Shown: positions 50,896 through 64,000 of the stretch, piece by piece
Position numbering within the stretch: position 1 is the stretch's first letter
Layout of the letters: each line of letters begins with the position of its first letter
NCBI GenBank assembly: GCA_029204045.2
Contig: CM055077.1
Location: 3,247,069-3,311,068 of the forward strand
DNA length: 64,000 nucleotides
Reading direction: 5' to 3'
DNA from: Tillandsia leiboldiana
Lineage: Eukaryota; Streptophyta; Magnoliopsida; Poales; Bromeliaceae
Notes under the pieces: generated by a model
What the model was told of the DNA's origin: nothing
The model's input: the letters and a program-made list of their open reading frames with translations, nothing else
Databases searched by the model: none
Position numbers and translations under genes: made by a program

Positions 50896-53800
50896 ATGGA
50901 CTCCTCTCCCTCTTCGCCCTCTCCCTCTTCCTCCGCCGCCGCCCACCGCCGCGGCGAGATCCGCTTCACGGTGACGCAGCTCGAGCAGCGCAAGGTGGAG
51001 GAGAAGGTCGCCGAGATCTACCGCGTCCTCCATGGCGTCGCCCCTCGCACCCAATCCCTCATGTAACCCTCTCCTCTTTCCCCTCTCTTCAGTCTCCAAC
51101 CCCATCTTCGCCGACTCCTCGGCTTCGCTCAATTGCTCTTTGGATGCGTGTTTTGATCTTTGAACCGTGCCCTTTTCGATCGTTTATCTCGAATGTGAGA
51201 TGCGTTTTTGTAGGCTTGAGCTATGGCGTGATAAGCATGTGGAGTATTTGTGTAGAGGACGTAGACAACTTGGGCCCCCCTTTCTTGTACTTGATGCAAA
51301 GTGAGTTCTTTTACCGATTTATTCGTCATAGTAATCGCCTAGTAATTGGTAACGTGGTGGCTAAAAGCGCCAATTTTATATTTCGGAAGGTCCAAAAAAT
51401 TCAAAAATGTTTATACTCTTTGGTTGTTACTGACACTGAAGACGTTGGTGGATGCAACCACACAATTTTATGGTGTAAAAGATGAGAAGATTGAAAGGGC
51501 TTTCGCTTTTTCTTTTTTATGGCTTTCCATGGTGTAAAAATGGTACTTTTAACTATCGCGTCGCGAAACTAGACCTAAGAATCTGTAATCTATATAATTA
51601 TATTTCGAATTTTTTACTAAGATGTGTTTCTATCATGGCTCCAGCCGACCTTGGCTGTGTTATTGGATTCTTCATGCGCTTGCTTTATTAGGAGAGCGGC
51701 CTGAGCCGGAATTTGAGAGTGCCGTCGTGGACTTTTTATCTCGTTGTCAGGTCTGTTACATCAGTAGGACATTCCTTTTTCTTTTTTTGTTTTTTTTCCT
51801 TTTTCAAATTTTGTCAACGGCTCTTCCAAGTTGGTTGACCATCATTGCGGTTTCGTGTAGATGTTAGTTTTTCTTATTTTGCTTGAATTAAGGTGAGATG
51901 CAATACAAGGGCTATGAGATTATCCTTAAAAGACAAGGTATATTAACATCAGAATCTTTAAACGTAAACACGGAAGGGTATTAGCTGTTTGAGATGGTCA
52001 ATTTGTTCTTACCTTATTTAAGAGTCATGTTTGATGTTATCTGCTTTCCTTTTGTATACTTCCATGCCGTTTCGATGGTCGCATTCATATCTTGCGTTGG
52101 CGTCTAGTGCCTGAAGAAACTAGTTTAGTTGTCCAAAGACTCCAAACTAGAAGAGCAACTAAATGTGTGGTAGAGCAGAAGCAAGAAAATGAGTTGGGTT
52201 TTAAGGCCGAAAGTTATTATCTTAGCTAAATCAAAAACTAAAGAAGTGCTGCTACTATGTTGCGGAGTGTAAAGCAAGAACGTACCTCGAGGAATGAAGT
52301 AAGGAGACAGAATATCTAATTTAGCTACGCTGAGGGCAGAAAGCGCAAAATAAAGTGCACTTGATGTGTCTAAGTACTAAGTAAGAAGATCGGAACTCAA
52401 CTAATTAGTCAGTCTAAGAACTTTCTGTTGGCTATTTATTTATGGGTTAAAAATAGGTCCAACTCCTGCCCGTGACAATAGGCCCAGGAGACTAATAAGT
52501 TGAGTTGGGTGAGCCCAATAAATTGAGTGGAGCTGCGGTCCACAAGAGACCGAACGGCAAGAGGCCCAACAATAGATCCAACGTCCAGGTGGCTTGAGTC
52601 CGGTTGAGACCCGTGGGCGCTGTGTCTGTACGCTTTAAGTGAATTGGTTGCGTATTTCTAATAGCTCGAGCTTTTGGAATTAATGGTTAGCGCCAACGAT
52701 CCTACACTTTCATACGTATGTTTTTCACTTTCCCATATATAGAAAAAGCATAGTGATAGTCGAAGTTATAATGTTGAATAATCCAAAGGGATTATATTCA
52801 ATCATGCTAAGATGTTTTATGAAGGATTTTCATGTTATTTTATGTGGAAGCTGGAACCGTTTTTTTTTTTTTTTTTTTTTTTTTACCTTTTTGTAAGAAC
52901 TCTTTTCACATCACTTGTGATGATAATCCATAATTTTCTTTTACACTAATTGACACCATGATATCTTTGAAGCTCACTAACCGCTATTTTCTCTTCAATT
53001 CTATACACGTTTTAATTCCTTGTGGTTTTCATTACAGGACAATGATGGTGGATATGGCGGTGGACCTGGGCAGGTTTATTTTGTCCCATTTTGTAGATCC
53101 CTTGTTTCTTATGAGATTAATTTTTTTTTTAAATAAGTCACTCTAATCAGTGAAATGTTAAACTTTTTGGTGTCTTAATTTTCAAACTTTTTTTTCTAAT
53201 TCTTGTGAATGAAATTTTCGAAACTTTTTTGTCAGAAAAAGAAATGTTTTATTGGATATCAATATTAAAACTTCTTTTCGTTGAGCCAATTCTTCAAACT
53301 ATCTTGGAATATAGGGTATAGGAGTACTCTTTCTTCACCCATGGATGAATCATATGAAAATCTATTAGAGCTTTTTACACAAATTCGTAGTCAAGGATAG
53401 CTGGTTATCGGAGTAAAACTAAGACGAATTATGAGGAGTCTTCGATGCATCTTTTATTTTCTGGGAAGGTCTTAGGATATCTTCTTTATTGTTTACTAAA
53501 TTTTTAATTTCACTTTAAAGGGCAATGGGCGGTTGCAGAACAAACAGTAGCTTTTTGTTTCTCTGGTATCTTTTTGTTGATATACTGGATGAGTTCGTAA
53601 GCATTTTGTCCAGTATATTATGGTAAAAAGCTGAATAATTCTTATAGTAGTTTTTCTTAATGTTGATTTTTTTCATGCATTCCTTCTGTTAGATGCCTCA
53701 TCTTGCAACAACTTATGCTGCAGTAAATGTACTTGTAACTTTAGGAAGTGAGACAGCATTGTCATCGATTAACAGGTGATGATATTACTACATCAGCTTC

Positions 53801-56672
53801 TCAACTTCTACTAGTTACTGGTGATATTAGGACTAATAAAATCTTCTGTTCTTCTTGCTCAGAGATAGTTTATACAAGTTTCTGTTGCGGATGAAAGATT
53901 CTTCTGGTGCTTTCAGGTAAGTATAATTCTCCTTCTAGTAGTTCTAGAATGCGAGGTAAAAGAATCAGCATGGAAAGTGGAGGTGTGAACTAATACTTTC
54001 TTTTTTCTTCTCTTTAATCTAGATGTTTCCGGGTAGTATAGTCTTTCATGACCTTTTACTTCACCAATTTTTGTACACTATCTTTCTGTCATTCAGAATG
54101 CATGATGCTGGTGAAATTGATGTTCGTGCTTGTTATACGGCAATCTCGGTAAGTTGGTCGCACTCCTTATTATTGCATTCAGTATTAGTTGTTTATTTGT
54201 ATAATTTAGGAATCATGGACTGTCGGTTTTACTAAGTTAGGTGTTATTTGAAAATATCTTTACGGTGATGTTTTACGGCATAGTGATGTTTTGAACATTG
54301 AAGTTTCAGCCTGTGTATCAGACTATCAGGGCTAAACTTGAAATTTTTTAAAAAATGGCTACTGCTTTAAAATTCTTTTGAGTTTTTTGACAGACAACAT
54401 AATCCAAATACTAAACTGAAAAAAATGCTAAAAATGCTGAAACCTTCGCTGGCTGTAAGCGGTAACTGATCTTCTGAAAATGGAACTCCCTTACCAGGGG
54501 TCTCATCGGAGATCTGAACAACTTCTACCTTCACACTACATTTTCCCTTTAGTTTCTTATTATTCTCAATATGACCAGCAGTCTTAGTTAAGGCACTCTT
54601 ACTAATCTTTGATAAATTAAAAGGGTCGTCCTTTCGTCTTTTCTCCTTTCCAGTATTTATTCTACCCTGTTCTTGGAAGTTTTAAGTTTTCCCTTTTCTG
54701 CTATCAGGTTGCAAGCCTTTTAAACATTCTGGACAATGAGCTTGTGAAAGACTTAGGAAATTACATAATGAGGTTTGTTCTTTATACATTCTATTGCTTA
54801 TGTGCATTTCCGTGCTTATTTTTTCTATCTTTGGGCAGTTTGTTATCTTCTTTTTGCATGATGTTTTCTTTTTGAACTTCCAACCAATGTATCTGACATA
54901 CACCGATTTTTCAATACTACAACAGATGATATTTCCATCATTCTGTTTCTGGATTTGTTGTCCTACTCTTTGTCATGGTTTTTGATAAACTTATGAGCAT
55001 CCACATAGTTTGTTACATATACTCTATTCCATATGATCTAATTGTATTAAATTGTCTCCACTTCAGATGCCAAACATACGAGGGTGGCATAGCTGGAGAG
55101 CCTTATTCTGAAGCTCATGGTGGGTATGTTCATTGGAAGCTTTCCCCGCTTATTTCATGCTGATGAGTACATTATTCTGCTGATTCGAGTTAGTACACTT
55201 ATAGCTTAACCTCTAAATTGGAAACTATGCTTTTTTTAGGTACACGTTTTGTGGGCTGGCCACGATGATTTTGATTAATGAGGCAGATAGATTAGACTTG
55301 CCTAGTCTCATTGTTAGTATTTATGCTACCTTCTTTTTCTCCTCAGTTTTCTTTGTTTCACAGAGTTAATTAACTTGCTTTATTCTGGTATATCTATTGA
55401 CGAAGCACAATATCTTTATCAAAACATAGCAAAACAGTAGATAAGTTTTGACGAATTTGTACTTTCTTCTTAAGTAAAAACCTGTCGCATGGTTTTTCAC
55501 TTCGTTGTGATTTGAAAGCTATCAAAATATGCATTTCAATTAACTGATAGGATATTGTGCTATGCGCGCAACTGCACTTGATATTTCGTATTATCGATAT
55601 ATTAAGTTCTTGGTTAAATCCTTACTTACATATGCTGATAATATCAAAATGTAATTCCTAATTGCTCGTTGGCTTTGTTGCTGTTATTAGAGTTGGGTTG
55701 CTTTTCGTCAGGGAGTGGAATGTGGATTTCAAGGTCGAACTAATAAATTGGTTGACGGTTGCTATTCCTTTTGGCAAGTAATTGTCATTCCACACTCTAT
55801 CACTGTTTCTTAAACCCTACATTTTATGTTCTGAAGTTATGTGACTTAACTAGGGAGGCGTACTTGCTTTAATCCAAAAATTATCTTCGATTGTGGATGA
55901 ACAATTGGAATCGTCATTTGGTAATAACGGGCGGTCTGCAGCGAGCAGTGCCTGTGAGAGCACATCATCTGATTTGGTTGGGGAGAGACCTCACATTGGT
56001 AAGAGATTTATATAAAGTTGTTCATGCTCCATTATTTTATTTTCTTTTTGTTTATATAACGGTGACTTGGTACAATTTCCACGCTAACCGTATGATGGAA
56101 TATATTCTGAAGCAGGAAATTTTTCGGATATTGGTTTCGAGTTCTCACAGAGAGACAATGAAATTGGTCCTCTGTTCCATACCATTGCTTTGCAACATTA
56201 TATACTAATGTGCTCACAGGTAATGGTCACGATTAAGCAAACACTGTTTCCTTTACTTGGTTAGCTTCGTAAACGGCTTTTCTACTCCTGCAAGCATTGG
56301 CAAAGAGATTGGCATACAAAACTATCTGCTTATCTTGAAAAAGGCCGTTAGTGCTGCTTCAAGCAGCCATCTGCTTATATTCGAGTGAAATGACACACTC
56401 GACGATAAAAGCGCTTACGAACTCATGCACTGCAGGTGTTGGAGGGAGGTTTCAAGGACAAGCCCGGCAAGTCCCGAGACTTCTACCACTCGTGTTACTG
56501 CCTATGCGGTCTATCTCTGAGCCAATATAGCTGTACAAGTGATAGCGATTCGCCGCCTTCTCCCGAGGACGTACTCGGCCCTTATTCAAACTTGTTGAAG
56601 CCAACTCATCCTCTCTACAACGTCGCGCTCGATCAATACTACAAGGCTCACGAGTTCTTTTCCGGTGCTTGA
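50896..56672 (+). CDS. FTB: Protein farnesyltransferase subunit beta (ERA1 type)
   Basis: The beta subunit of cytosolic farnesyltransferase attaches farnesyl to CaaX cysteines; Arabidopsis ERA1 mutants are ABA-hypersensitive. Fourteen exons were placed: 50896-51062, 51214-51300, 51645-51750, 53038-53073, 53693-53775, 53863-53916, 54097-54148, 54708-54772, 55067-55123, 55240-55312, 55691-55777, 55854-55998, 56116-56219 and 56436-56672, giving 450 residues. Zinc ligands are visible as Asp282 and Cys284 (KLVDGCYSFW) and His390 (DFYHSCYCLCGLS). The repeated Gly-rich barrel motifs GGYGGGPGQ, GGIAGEPYSEAHGG and GGFKDKPGK are present. The segment after GGVLALIQKLSS, with a Ser-rich insert (about residues 300-340), is typical of plant subunits. 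The first ATG in the GC-rich first exon follows CTAGGGTTT. Exons 1-3 are duplicated upstream at 41437-42291. Confidence 0.95.
52426..52695 (-). repeat. TG...CA dispersed repeat, copy 3 (FTB intron 3)
   Basis: The same element and orientation as 42967-43236. It lies about 340 bp before FTB exon 4. Confidence 0.65.
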
Positions 56673-57162
56673 GCACTAACATTTTCACTTTATACAATAC
56701 AATGTGCGATCTCGCTAATACGAAGGAACAGAAGGATTTAGGGAGCTTTAAAAGAATGTATGTATTCGCAATTTGAACATCAGAATGTATCATGGAATTC
56801 GTATTCGCAATTTTTATTGATGTTTTGTGTTGATCATCTACCGATAAATCTTAATCTTTGTTGTTTAATTCCCTGAATTATTCAGTTAAGCACAACATGT
56901 GGATACACCAGAAACAAAAGTGAATGTGAAGCAATCCCACACTCTCAATGTTCACTTTAACACTTTTGCCCTTTTTTTTTTAATGGTCTTGGGTTCAAAA
57001 GAAAACTGGGGCATCTTATCTTCTGCCTGCTTGCTTTATTGATTCATCTTATTTTAGGTCAGAGGTTTTAGACCCCAATTTTTAAGAATCCGGGGTTAAA
57101 TTTTCAGCGCTTAGGTGTCGCACATTCGAGCCAGTCTTTTTGAGTCTTTTGTCACGGATATA

Positions 57163-57890
57163 CTCCCAACTTAAACAGTGGGATCTTAACTAATGTATTA
57201 CCCAAGCATATTCTTTCGCGAGCCTGATTGCTCAGCGGCGCCGTGCCTTACGTCGAACTCCTCGTCGGACTCTGCACACCTCGTCGGACTCTGCAAATTC
57301 CAGAGTATATTTCGCCTACACGCTCCCAACTTAAACAGTGGGATCTTAACTAATGTATTACCCAAGCATATTCTTTCGCGAGCCTGATTGCTCAGCGGCG
57401 CCGTGCCTTACGTCGAACCCCTCGTCGGACTCTGCACCCCTCGTCGGACTCTGCAAATTCCAAACAAACAATCCTGCCATCAAGATTGGCCACCAATCCG
57501 AGTATATTTCGCCTACACGCTCCCAACTTAAACAGTGGGATCTTAACTAATGTATTACCCAAGTATATTCTTTCGCGAGCCTGACTGCTCAGCGGCGCCG
57601 TGCCTTACATCGAACCCCTCGTCGGACTCTGCAAATTCCAAACAAACAATCCTGCCATCAAGATTGGCCACCAATCCGAGTATATTTCGCCTACACGCTC
57701 CCAACTTAAACAGTGGAATCTTAACTAATGTATTACCCAAGCATATTCTTTCGCGAGCCTGACTGCTCAGCGGCGCCGTGCCTTACGTCGAACCCCTCGT
57801 CGGACTCTACACCCCTCGTCGGACTCTGCAAATTCCAAACAAACAATCCTGCCATCAAGATTGGCCACCAATCCGAGTATATTTCGCCTG
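57163..57890 (+). repeat. Four-unit minisatellite with indel-variant units
   Basis: Units start CTCCCAACTTAAACAGTGG at 57163, 57323, 57520 and 57698, so the steps are 160, 197 and 178 bp. The last unit ends near 57890. Length differences come from an inner CCCTCGTCGGACTCTGCA block present once or twice and from a block starting AACAAACAATCCTGCC that is missing in unit 1. Sequence identity is otherwise high. It starts about 490 bp after the FTB stop. Confidence 0.9.
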
Positions 57891-58762
57891 GCGGACGAAC
57901 TCTCCTTGATCATCAGATTTTGCTTAGGACCCAAGTATTCGCGGTGCCTTTTTTTTTTTTTTTTTTTTGGCACTCTACATCCTAAAAGAGAAAAAGGGAA
58001 AAATGGAAGCACAAAAGTGCAAAAAAGGAACCTCCACTTGATTGTGGGGATTGTGTAGCATGAATGATCCAATTAAGAGCTCGCACTTAAATCCCAACAC
58101 TAATTTCCATATCTCTTAAACCTACCACGGAAAGAACACTTATTAATTCTACGACGACGACAACGCCGACACCTTTAACGCGTCCTTAGCAACGTTTACG
58201 TGTGAAAAAATGGATGAAGGCCCCTTAACTATAGACACTTTTTAAATAGAACCCTTAACACATTTTTCTCTTTGTTTTTTTTTGTTTGTTTTTTTTTTTT
58301 TTAATGGATATTCCTTAATTTTTACTTGTTTTGATTTTTTAGTTACATTGAATATAATTAAAGTACTAATCTCGAGCTAAGAATTTGATAGTTGGTATTC
58401 AAAATCTCTGTTTTTGAGAAACAGAAATAAATAGATTAGGTAAACTGCGGATGGATTATTATATTAGTGGGTGATGTGGGTATGAATAAAATTTATTTAT
58501 AAATTTTTAAGTTGAGTGGGGTGCGTGCAAGTTTTCTACAGTTAAATTTATCATTTTAATTAATTTTATTTTTAAAATTATATTATTTTATTAAACAACC
58601 ACAAAATCATAATAAAATATCAATATATACAAGTAATTTTTAAAAAATTATATATAATTTATTATTTAAAATATTATAATATACAATAAATAAAATATAA
58701 ATATTTTACATGTAGATTGGACTGACTAAGTACGGTAGAGCACTGCGAAAAAAATAAAAAAG

Positions 58763-58932
58763 GAAAATGCTAGATGTACACCCCTATTGGGGTGTACATC
58801 TTACACCCACCCTATTCTGGGGTGGGGTGAATTCCACTCGTTCCATCGATGGGACGAGTGGAGGAATATCCATCCCAGAATGGGGTGGGTGTAGGATGTA
58901 CACCCCATTTGGAATGTATAGGTAGCAGTCCT
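58763..58932. mobile_element. MITE family A copy 4
   Basis: Ends AAATGCTAGATGTACACC and GGAATGTATAGGTAGCAGT, with the same CTCGTTCCATCGATGGGACGAG hairpin as copies 2 and 3. It is not in a TA array and abuts a truncated family B element on the right. Confidence 0.7.
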
Positions 58933-58933
58933 C

Positions 58934-59113
58934 ATTAAGTTTTCTGCCGTTGGATGAAAAGATATGCGGTTGGAATTATAGTGGTCCCCTAAAATTTTTA
59001 CTATTCAACCAATCATCCAGTAAACCTTAGTCATCTTAGCCACATATTTTTTAATCTAAATACTAAAAACTTAATAGCACCAATGACTTGATGCTATCGA
59101 TAATATTCTAGCC
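58934..59113. mobile_element. MITE family B, left-truncated copy
   Basis: It begins inside the element (AAGTTTTCTGCCGTTGGATG) and ends CTTGATGCTATCGATAATATTCTAGCC, the reverse of the copy at 36035-36265. A TA array (59119-59199) follows directly. Confidence 0.6.
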
Positions 59114-59563
<450 letters not shown>

Positions 59564-60473
59564 TATCCTTGTATCAATTTGGTTTTATTTGATTTTTATT
59601 TAGTTTAAAAAAATACTTCTTATACATTCGAAATCAGATAAATAATATACACTCTATTTTTTAAAAAATAAAATAAATTTTATTAGTCACTTGAAAATAA
59701 TTAGTGATTAAATTTTTTACTTTAAAATAAATGAAATATATATATCGTACACTCGAATTCAGATATAAGAATAGTATTACTTTTTAGTTTAATCTATATA
59801 TGTAAACGATATGAGGTCCCCATTTAATAAAAATTAGAATCCTGACTCACAATCAAAATTATTACTTAAACTGGCCGTCATTACTTAAGATTAAAATAAT
59901 TAAAAATGTTTAGGTGTCCTAATAAAAAAAAAAAAAAGAAAGAGTGAGAGTTCCAGTGCGATTATAGAATGGCCTCTAGTCGAGGGGTCTCCTTACAATT
60001 AGACCACTCCCATACACCGCAAAAGGGTGTATATGCACATTCCCCCAATCCAAAAATAAGATATATTTTACTTGTTATTTTAAAATAATCAGTAAAATTT
60101 ATTTCACTTCTGAATGAATAAGATATAAAATGTTGATCCTTTTTGAGTGTACCAGAAGTCTTTTTCACTCCCAAATTATATTCAAAAAAAATATTACTTG
60201 TACACTATAAATAGAAATGTACGATATATATAAATGAGATAAATTTTACTCATCATTTTAATTTTTAATATAGAGATAGCATTGCTAATATCACAGTGGA
60301 AACGTGGGATAAAGCTAAAATCGTGGCAACACTCCACTTTTCTCCACCAATAATTCTTTGCTTGCATCTTAAATAAGGATCATAATCACAGCCCCGATCT
60401 TTCCCTTTCTATAAAGTGGTCCTCAAAACCTCACAACTCATGCCACGATGTATATAGAGAGAGAAAATATTTG

Positions 60474-60559
<86 letters not shown>

Positions 60560-60645
60560 AAATTAAAACTGATTTAAATCAAAAAAAAAATTACCTCTTT
60601 AAGCGCAGGAGCAGTAGTAGTAGTAGTAGGGAGAGAGCTCTCGCC

Positions 60646-60698
60646 ATGGGTTCCCCGGTACGGTCACCGCTCCGGAGCGCGGCGGCGGAGAACGCGAC

Positions 60699-60730
<32 letters not shown>

Positions 60731-63472
60731 GCGATGGAGGGTCGCGTCGCCCCCAAACCCTAGCTTCTGGAGACGACGCCGTGGGATCACCTACGAGGTC
60801 TACGCTCCGGGGCGCAGCGGCGGCGGAGGCGGAGAAGATGCTTGAGCGGAGCCCGCTTGGATCCCCAGCCCTAGATTCTAGGGAGAAGCCGATCACCTCG
60901 CCGTCGCACCAGCCGCAGCCGCCGCCGCCGCCGCCGCCGCCGAAGGGCTTCTCGGAGAAGCCGATGTCCCCCGCGTGGAGGCACGAGAGCGTCGGATCCC
61001 AGCTCCGCCTCGCCGAGAAGCCGTTCCAGTCGCCGCCGCGGAACGCGCCGGAGAAACCGGGTTCTCCGGCGGCGGCGGCGGCTTCGCCCCGCGCCACCTC
61101 GGCGCTGTCGATCACGAGCCGCTTGGCGCGGGAGGATCGCGCCGTGACTACGAAGGTGATCGCCGGAACCCTAGTCAACGGCGACGCCGGCGCCGGCGCC
61201 AGCGGCGAGAGGGAAGGGGAGAGGGGTGGATTCGGGGGAGTTCCGGTGTCGGTGCGGCGTGGGGCGGTGAGGAGGGCGGCGGCGGGGCTTAGGGTTTCGG
61301 CGGCGGCGCTCTGCTTGATCTCGTTCTCGACCATGGCCTCCGACAAGACCCAGGGCTGGGCCGGCGACTCCTTCGACCGTTACGCGGAGTACCGGTACGT
61401 TATTTACCGAGCTTCCCGATACGCTACAAAAGTATAAACACTAGTAATATTACACATTCATCCTCCAAATTTGTAGTTGGAAAATTATTATTTTTAAATT
61501 TTTGTTGAAAAATTTATATTCGGAGCATGGTTATTTACACATGTAAAAGTTTTTCTAAATCTCAAGTGTTCATTTCATGTAGGTGATAATGATTGAAATT
61601 GTGAGGCAGTGATTAATGGCTTTTCCCTGTACTGCAGGTATTCACTTGCTGTGAATGTGATTGTGTTTGCCTACTCCGGGTTCCAGGTGTTTGCGGAGTT
61701 GCTCCGTATGATCACGGTGAGGTACATCATACGCCGTCGATCGAGTTGCTATATCGATTTGACCATGGACCAGGCAAGTAAAAACATTTTCCCGCAGTAT
61801 TATTTACTCATGTAGTTGGTTGAATTTTACTTCTTAGTTTGTTTCAATTCGATTGTCGTAGTTAGTCGCAACTACTGCTATGCAGCAACTGAAAAACCCA
61901 CAGTAAAATAGAGGAGCTCAGGTGCTCTCAGAAACATTTATAAGTTTGATTTTCGGTGGGCAACTGCCGCTGTACGAAAACATTACAAATTTTGAAGAGC
62001 TAGAGATGCTGCATATTTGGTACATTTGCGGAGTATGTTTTCAGGAATGGTCAAATGATGTGGGAAAATTAGAATGTAATGTAAAATTTGACAAGAGTCT
62101 GAAATTACTTTTGACGAATCGAAACTCAACAAGAGACATGTGAGATGCTTTTGTCGTCGTATCTATTGTTGTATCAGAATAGGCAACTGAAGATAAGAAC
62201 CACCAAATGTAATCTCAAAGAAACATTATTATCGTCAACTGTATATGTATGTTGATCTGCAGTCCTCTATTTGGAGAGAGGTCAGTAATTTCTGGGACCG
62301 TGAAAAAAGAAATGGAGAAATTCTTTCCGAACTCAGAACTGAATACTGCAAATGCTGCACTCGTAACTAAACACAAAGCCGCTATATCCATGCAGTCAGA
62401 GTTTGCTTGAACTAGCAACTTCGTACCATGGAAGTAAGGCCTGCTTCGGTCGGATCTCACAAGTTCCATAGGTACGAATAACGGAACTCGTGAGTTCTGC
62501 TCGACGTCCTATTCGGTCTAGGGATGTCAATGGGTACGGATACATGAAATTTTATTCAAATCCGAATACGAACGGAGCAGATTTATCCGATGTTAAACGG
62601 ATAAAAAAAACGAATACCCGACGGATTTGGATTCGGGTATGGATTTTGACTGGACCCAACTCCGACCCGAACACGAATTGATTTTACATTATATAATATA
62701 TGTGTATATAAATATTTAATATTGTATTTAAATTTTAATTTTAAAAATTTAGATTTAATGTAATATGTTTTGAAATATTGTAAAGAGAAATAATTGTTTC
62801 GGATTTGGGTTTTGAATTTTGGTCGGGTTCGAATTTGGATATAGATTTTTAAAATCCGTCAGATTCTGGTTCGGATTCGGATTTTGGGTTTGATAGTCGG
62901 GTTCGGGTTTTTTAAAATCCGCCCCGAATCCGACCAGATGACATCCCTAATTCGGTCGCCCGGCTTCAATGCAAACAAACATGCTTTAAATTCATATTAG
63001 TTTGTATTCGTGAGCTAAACATTGTATTCTGGAAGTGCTCTAACCCTACGCGTAAAGATAAGCTTCTTAACTTGACCTTTAATTTTTCTTTTCATGCTTC
63101 AAACTTCTAATCCGTAAAACCCACCATGAGATTTTTGAGTTTGATCCAAATGTACTCACGCGCAAGAATTTAGTTCATTTCTCTCTTGTTAGATGCAGTT
63201 TTAAGTAAACCCATCTTTTCTTAAGTAGCCCGTATTTTTTACAAATAACAAAAATAAAATCTGAGTTCAAATTGTTGCAGATATTGGCATACCTTCTGAT
63301 CTCATCTTCCTCCGCCGCGGCCTCCCGCAACGATGTCTGGGTAACGAGGTTCGGAGGCGACGACTTCACCAAGAGGGTGAACGTCTCCGTCGCCATGTCC
63401 TTCTTAGCGTTCATCGTTGTCGCCCTGAGCTCGGTCGTCTCCGCCTACAATCTCTTCAGCTGGAACTTGTAA
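60646..63472 (+). CDS. CASP-like membrane protein, CASPL4A type
   Basis: CASP-like proteins are four-helix plasma-membrane proteins; CASPs organise the Casparian strip, whereas most CASPL functions are unknown. Exons 60646-61394, 61638-61773 and 63281-63472 give 358 residues. The first 200 or so are Pro/Ala/Ser/Gly-rich with (CCG)n tracts and SPxR repeats, which is the CASPL4A signature. Membrane segments are predicted at about 215-233 (VSAAALCLISFSTMA), 251-272 (YSLAVNVIVFAYSGFQVF), 296-310 (ILAYLLISSSSAAAS) and 329-353 (VAMSFLAFIVVALSSVV). The intron before exon 3 has a GC donor. The stop TAA at 63470-63472 lies inside a GTAAGT donor-like sequence, so an alternative 3' exon is possible. Confidence 0.9.
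62519..62949. mobile_element. hAT-type MITE with exact 8-bp target duplication
   Basis: The ends TAGGGATGTCA and TGACATCCCTA are exact inverted repeats. The element is bordered by identical 8-mers ATTCGGTC at 62511-62518 and 62950-62957. Length is 431 bp, non-coding, in intron 2 of the CASP-like gene. Exact target duplications suggest a fairly recent insertion. The ends resemble the element at 18094. Confidence 0.9.
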
Positions 63473-64000
63473 GTATTAAACCACGTATTTCTTGTAAATT
63501 GGGTATACAAATTATATTACACCGACGGAGCAGCATTGATTCATTTTTCAGCTTGTTTTACAGTTTTATTAGACAAATTTGATGCTCAAGAATCTTATTC
63601 CTGTAATTAGGTTGCAAGGATTTTGTTATCGGATTGTGTTTCGGAATGTATCGGTTAATCCGGGGTATGTAATCTGGGAATAATTTACGAGCCATTGAAT
63701 TAATCTGATTTGGTAATGCATGCAGAGTAATTTAGCTATGAACTTGTTTGATTTGTTTACATTTTTTTTTAATGGGGGTTATCATATGATTTTAGGATAA
63801 TTTTAGTCATATGATTTAAAGAATTTGCAGCTTCTTTTGTAGGAATGAAATATGAGTATGGCTGTTGCAGAAGCACTAACAATTTCTAGTTAAGTTATTA
63901 GTGCTACAGTCCAGTCATTGTTTTTAGTATCTGGTTTGTCTGCTGGAGGGGAGTAAACATCTCATAGTCCAACATGGATTCTTTAAGCCCGTTTGGTAAC
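63473..64000. other. 3' flank of the CASP-like gene
   Basis: AT-rich sequence, probably 3' UTR and downstream DNA. No other feature was recognised before the window ends. Confidence 0.5.

Noticed and set aside
57163..57890. Possible CRISPR-like array
   Set aside because: Units are 160-197 bp, contiguous and without unique spacers, in plant nuclear DNA. It is a minisatellite.
57193..57985. Repeated similar open frames starting MYYPSIFFREPDCSAAP
   Set aside because: They are the minisatellite units read in successive frames, without splice or start context and without similarity to known proteins.

Overview
The window is nuclear DNA from a flowering plant. It has split genes with GT-AG (and a few GC-AG) introns, chloroplast and mitochondrial transit peptides, a DYW-type PPR editing factor, long (TA)n arrays, MITEs and TRIM-like retroelements. 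GC-rich, codon-biased first exons (FTB, PSA3, CASP-like) suggest a monocot, perhaps a non-grass commelinid such as pineapple. The species is inference. No bacterial or viral system, CRISPR array or rRNA gene is seen.

Layout, left to right. 2069-10460 (+): 3' part of a SUMO protease of the ULP1C/ULP1D (OTS1/OTS2) type, with hAT-like MITEs in its introns. 11860-15891 (-): a complete Raf-like group C kinase resembling CBC1/CBC2. 15.9-21.6 kb: AT-rich, repeat-filled intergenic DNA. 21659-24844 (+): a complete organellar RlmN-type radical SAM rRNA methyltransferase. 25.1-25.8 kb: a TRIM-like element. 26433-29300 (+): a complete photosystem I assembly factor PSA3.

31.7-53.0 kb is the most unusual part: a tandem duplication with an 11,880-bp unit. 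One end lies in the last codons of a PPR-DYW gene (minus strand) and the other in intron 3 of the farnesyltransferase beta gene (plus strand). The left unit carries a PPR gene with the proper C-terminus but a 1-bp homopolymer frameshift, a hypothetical gene, and an orphan copy of FTB exons 1-3. The right unit carries a frame-intact PPR gene whose last residues are replaced by FTB intron sequence, lacks 2.4 kb containing the hypothetical gene, and joins the complete FTB gene (50896-56672). The copies appear to differ only in homopolymer and microsatellite lengths, so this is either very recent or an assembly or haplotype artefact.

56.7-60.6 kb: a four-unit minisatellite, MITEs and TA arrays. 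60646-63472 (+): a complete CASP-like (CASPL4A type) membrane protein.

The genes do not form a pathway. They are ordinary, independently regulated plant housekeeping and organelle-related genes.
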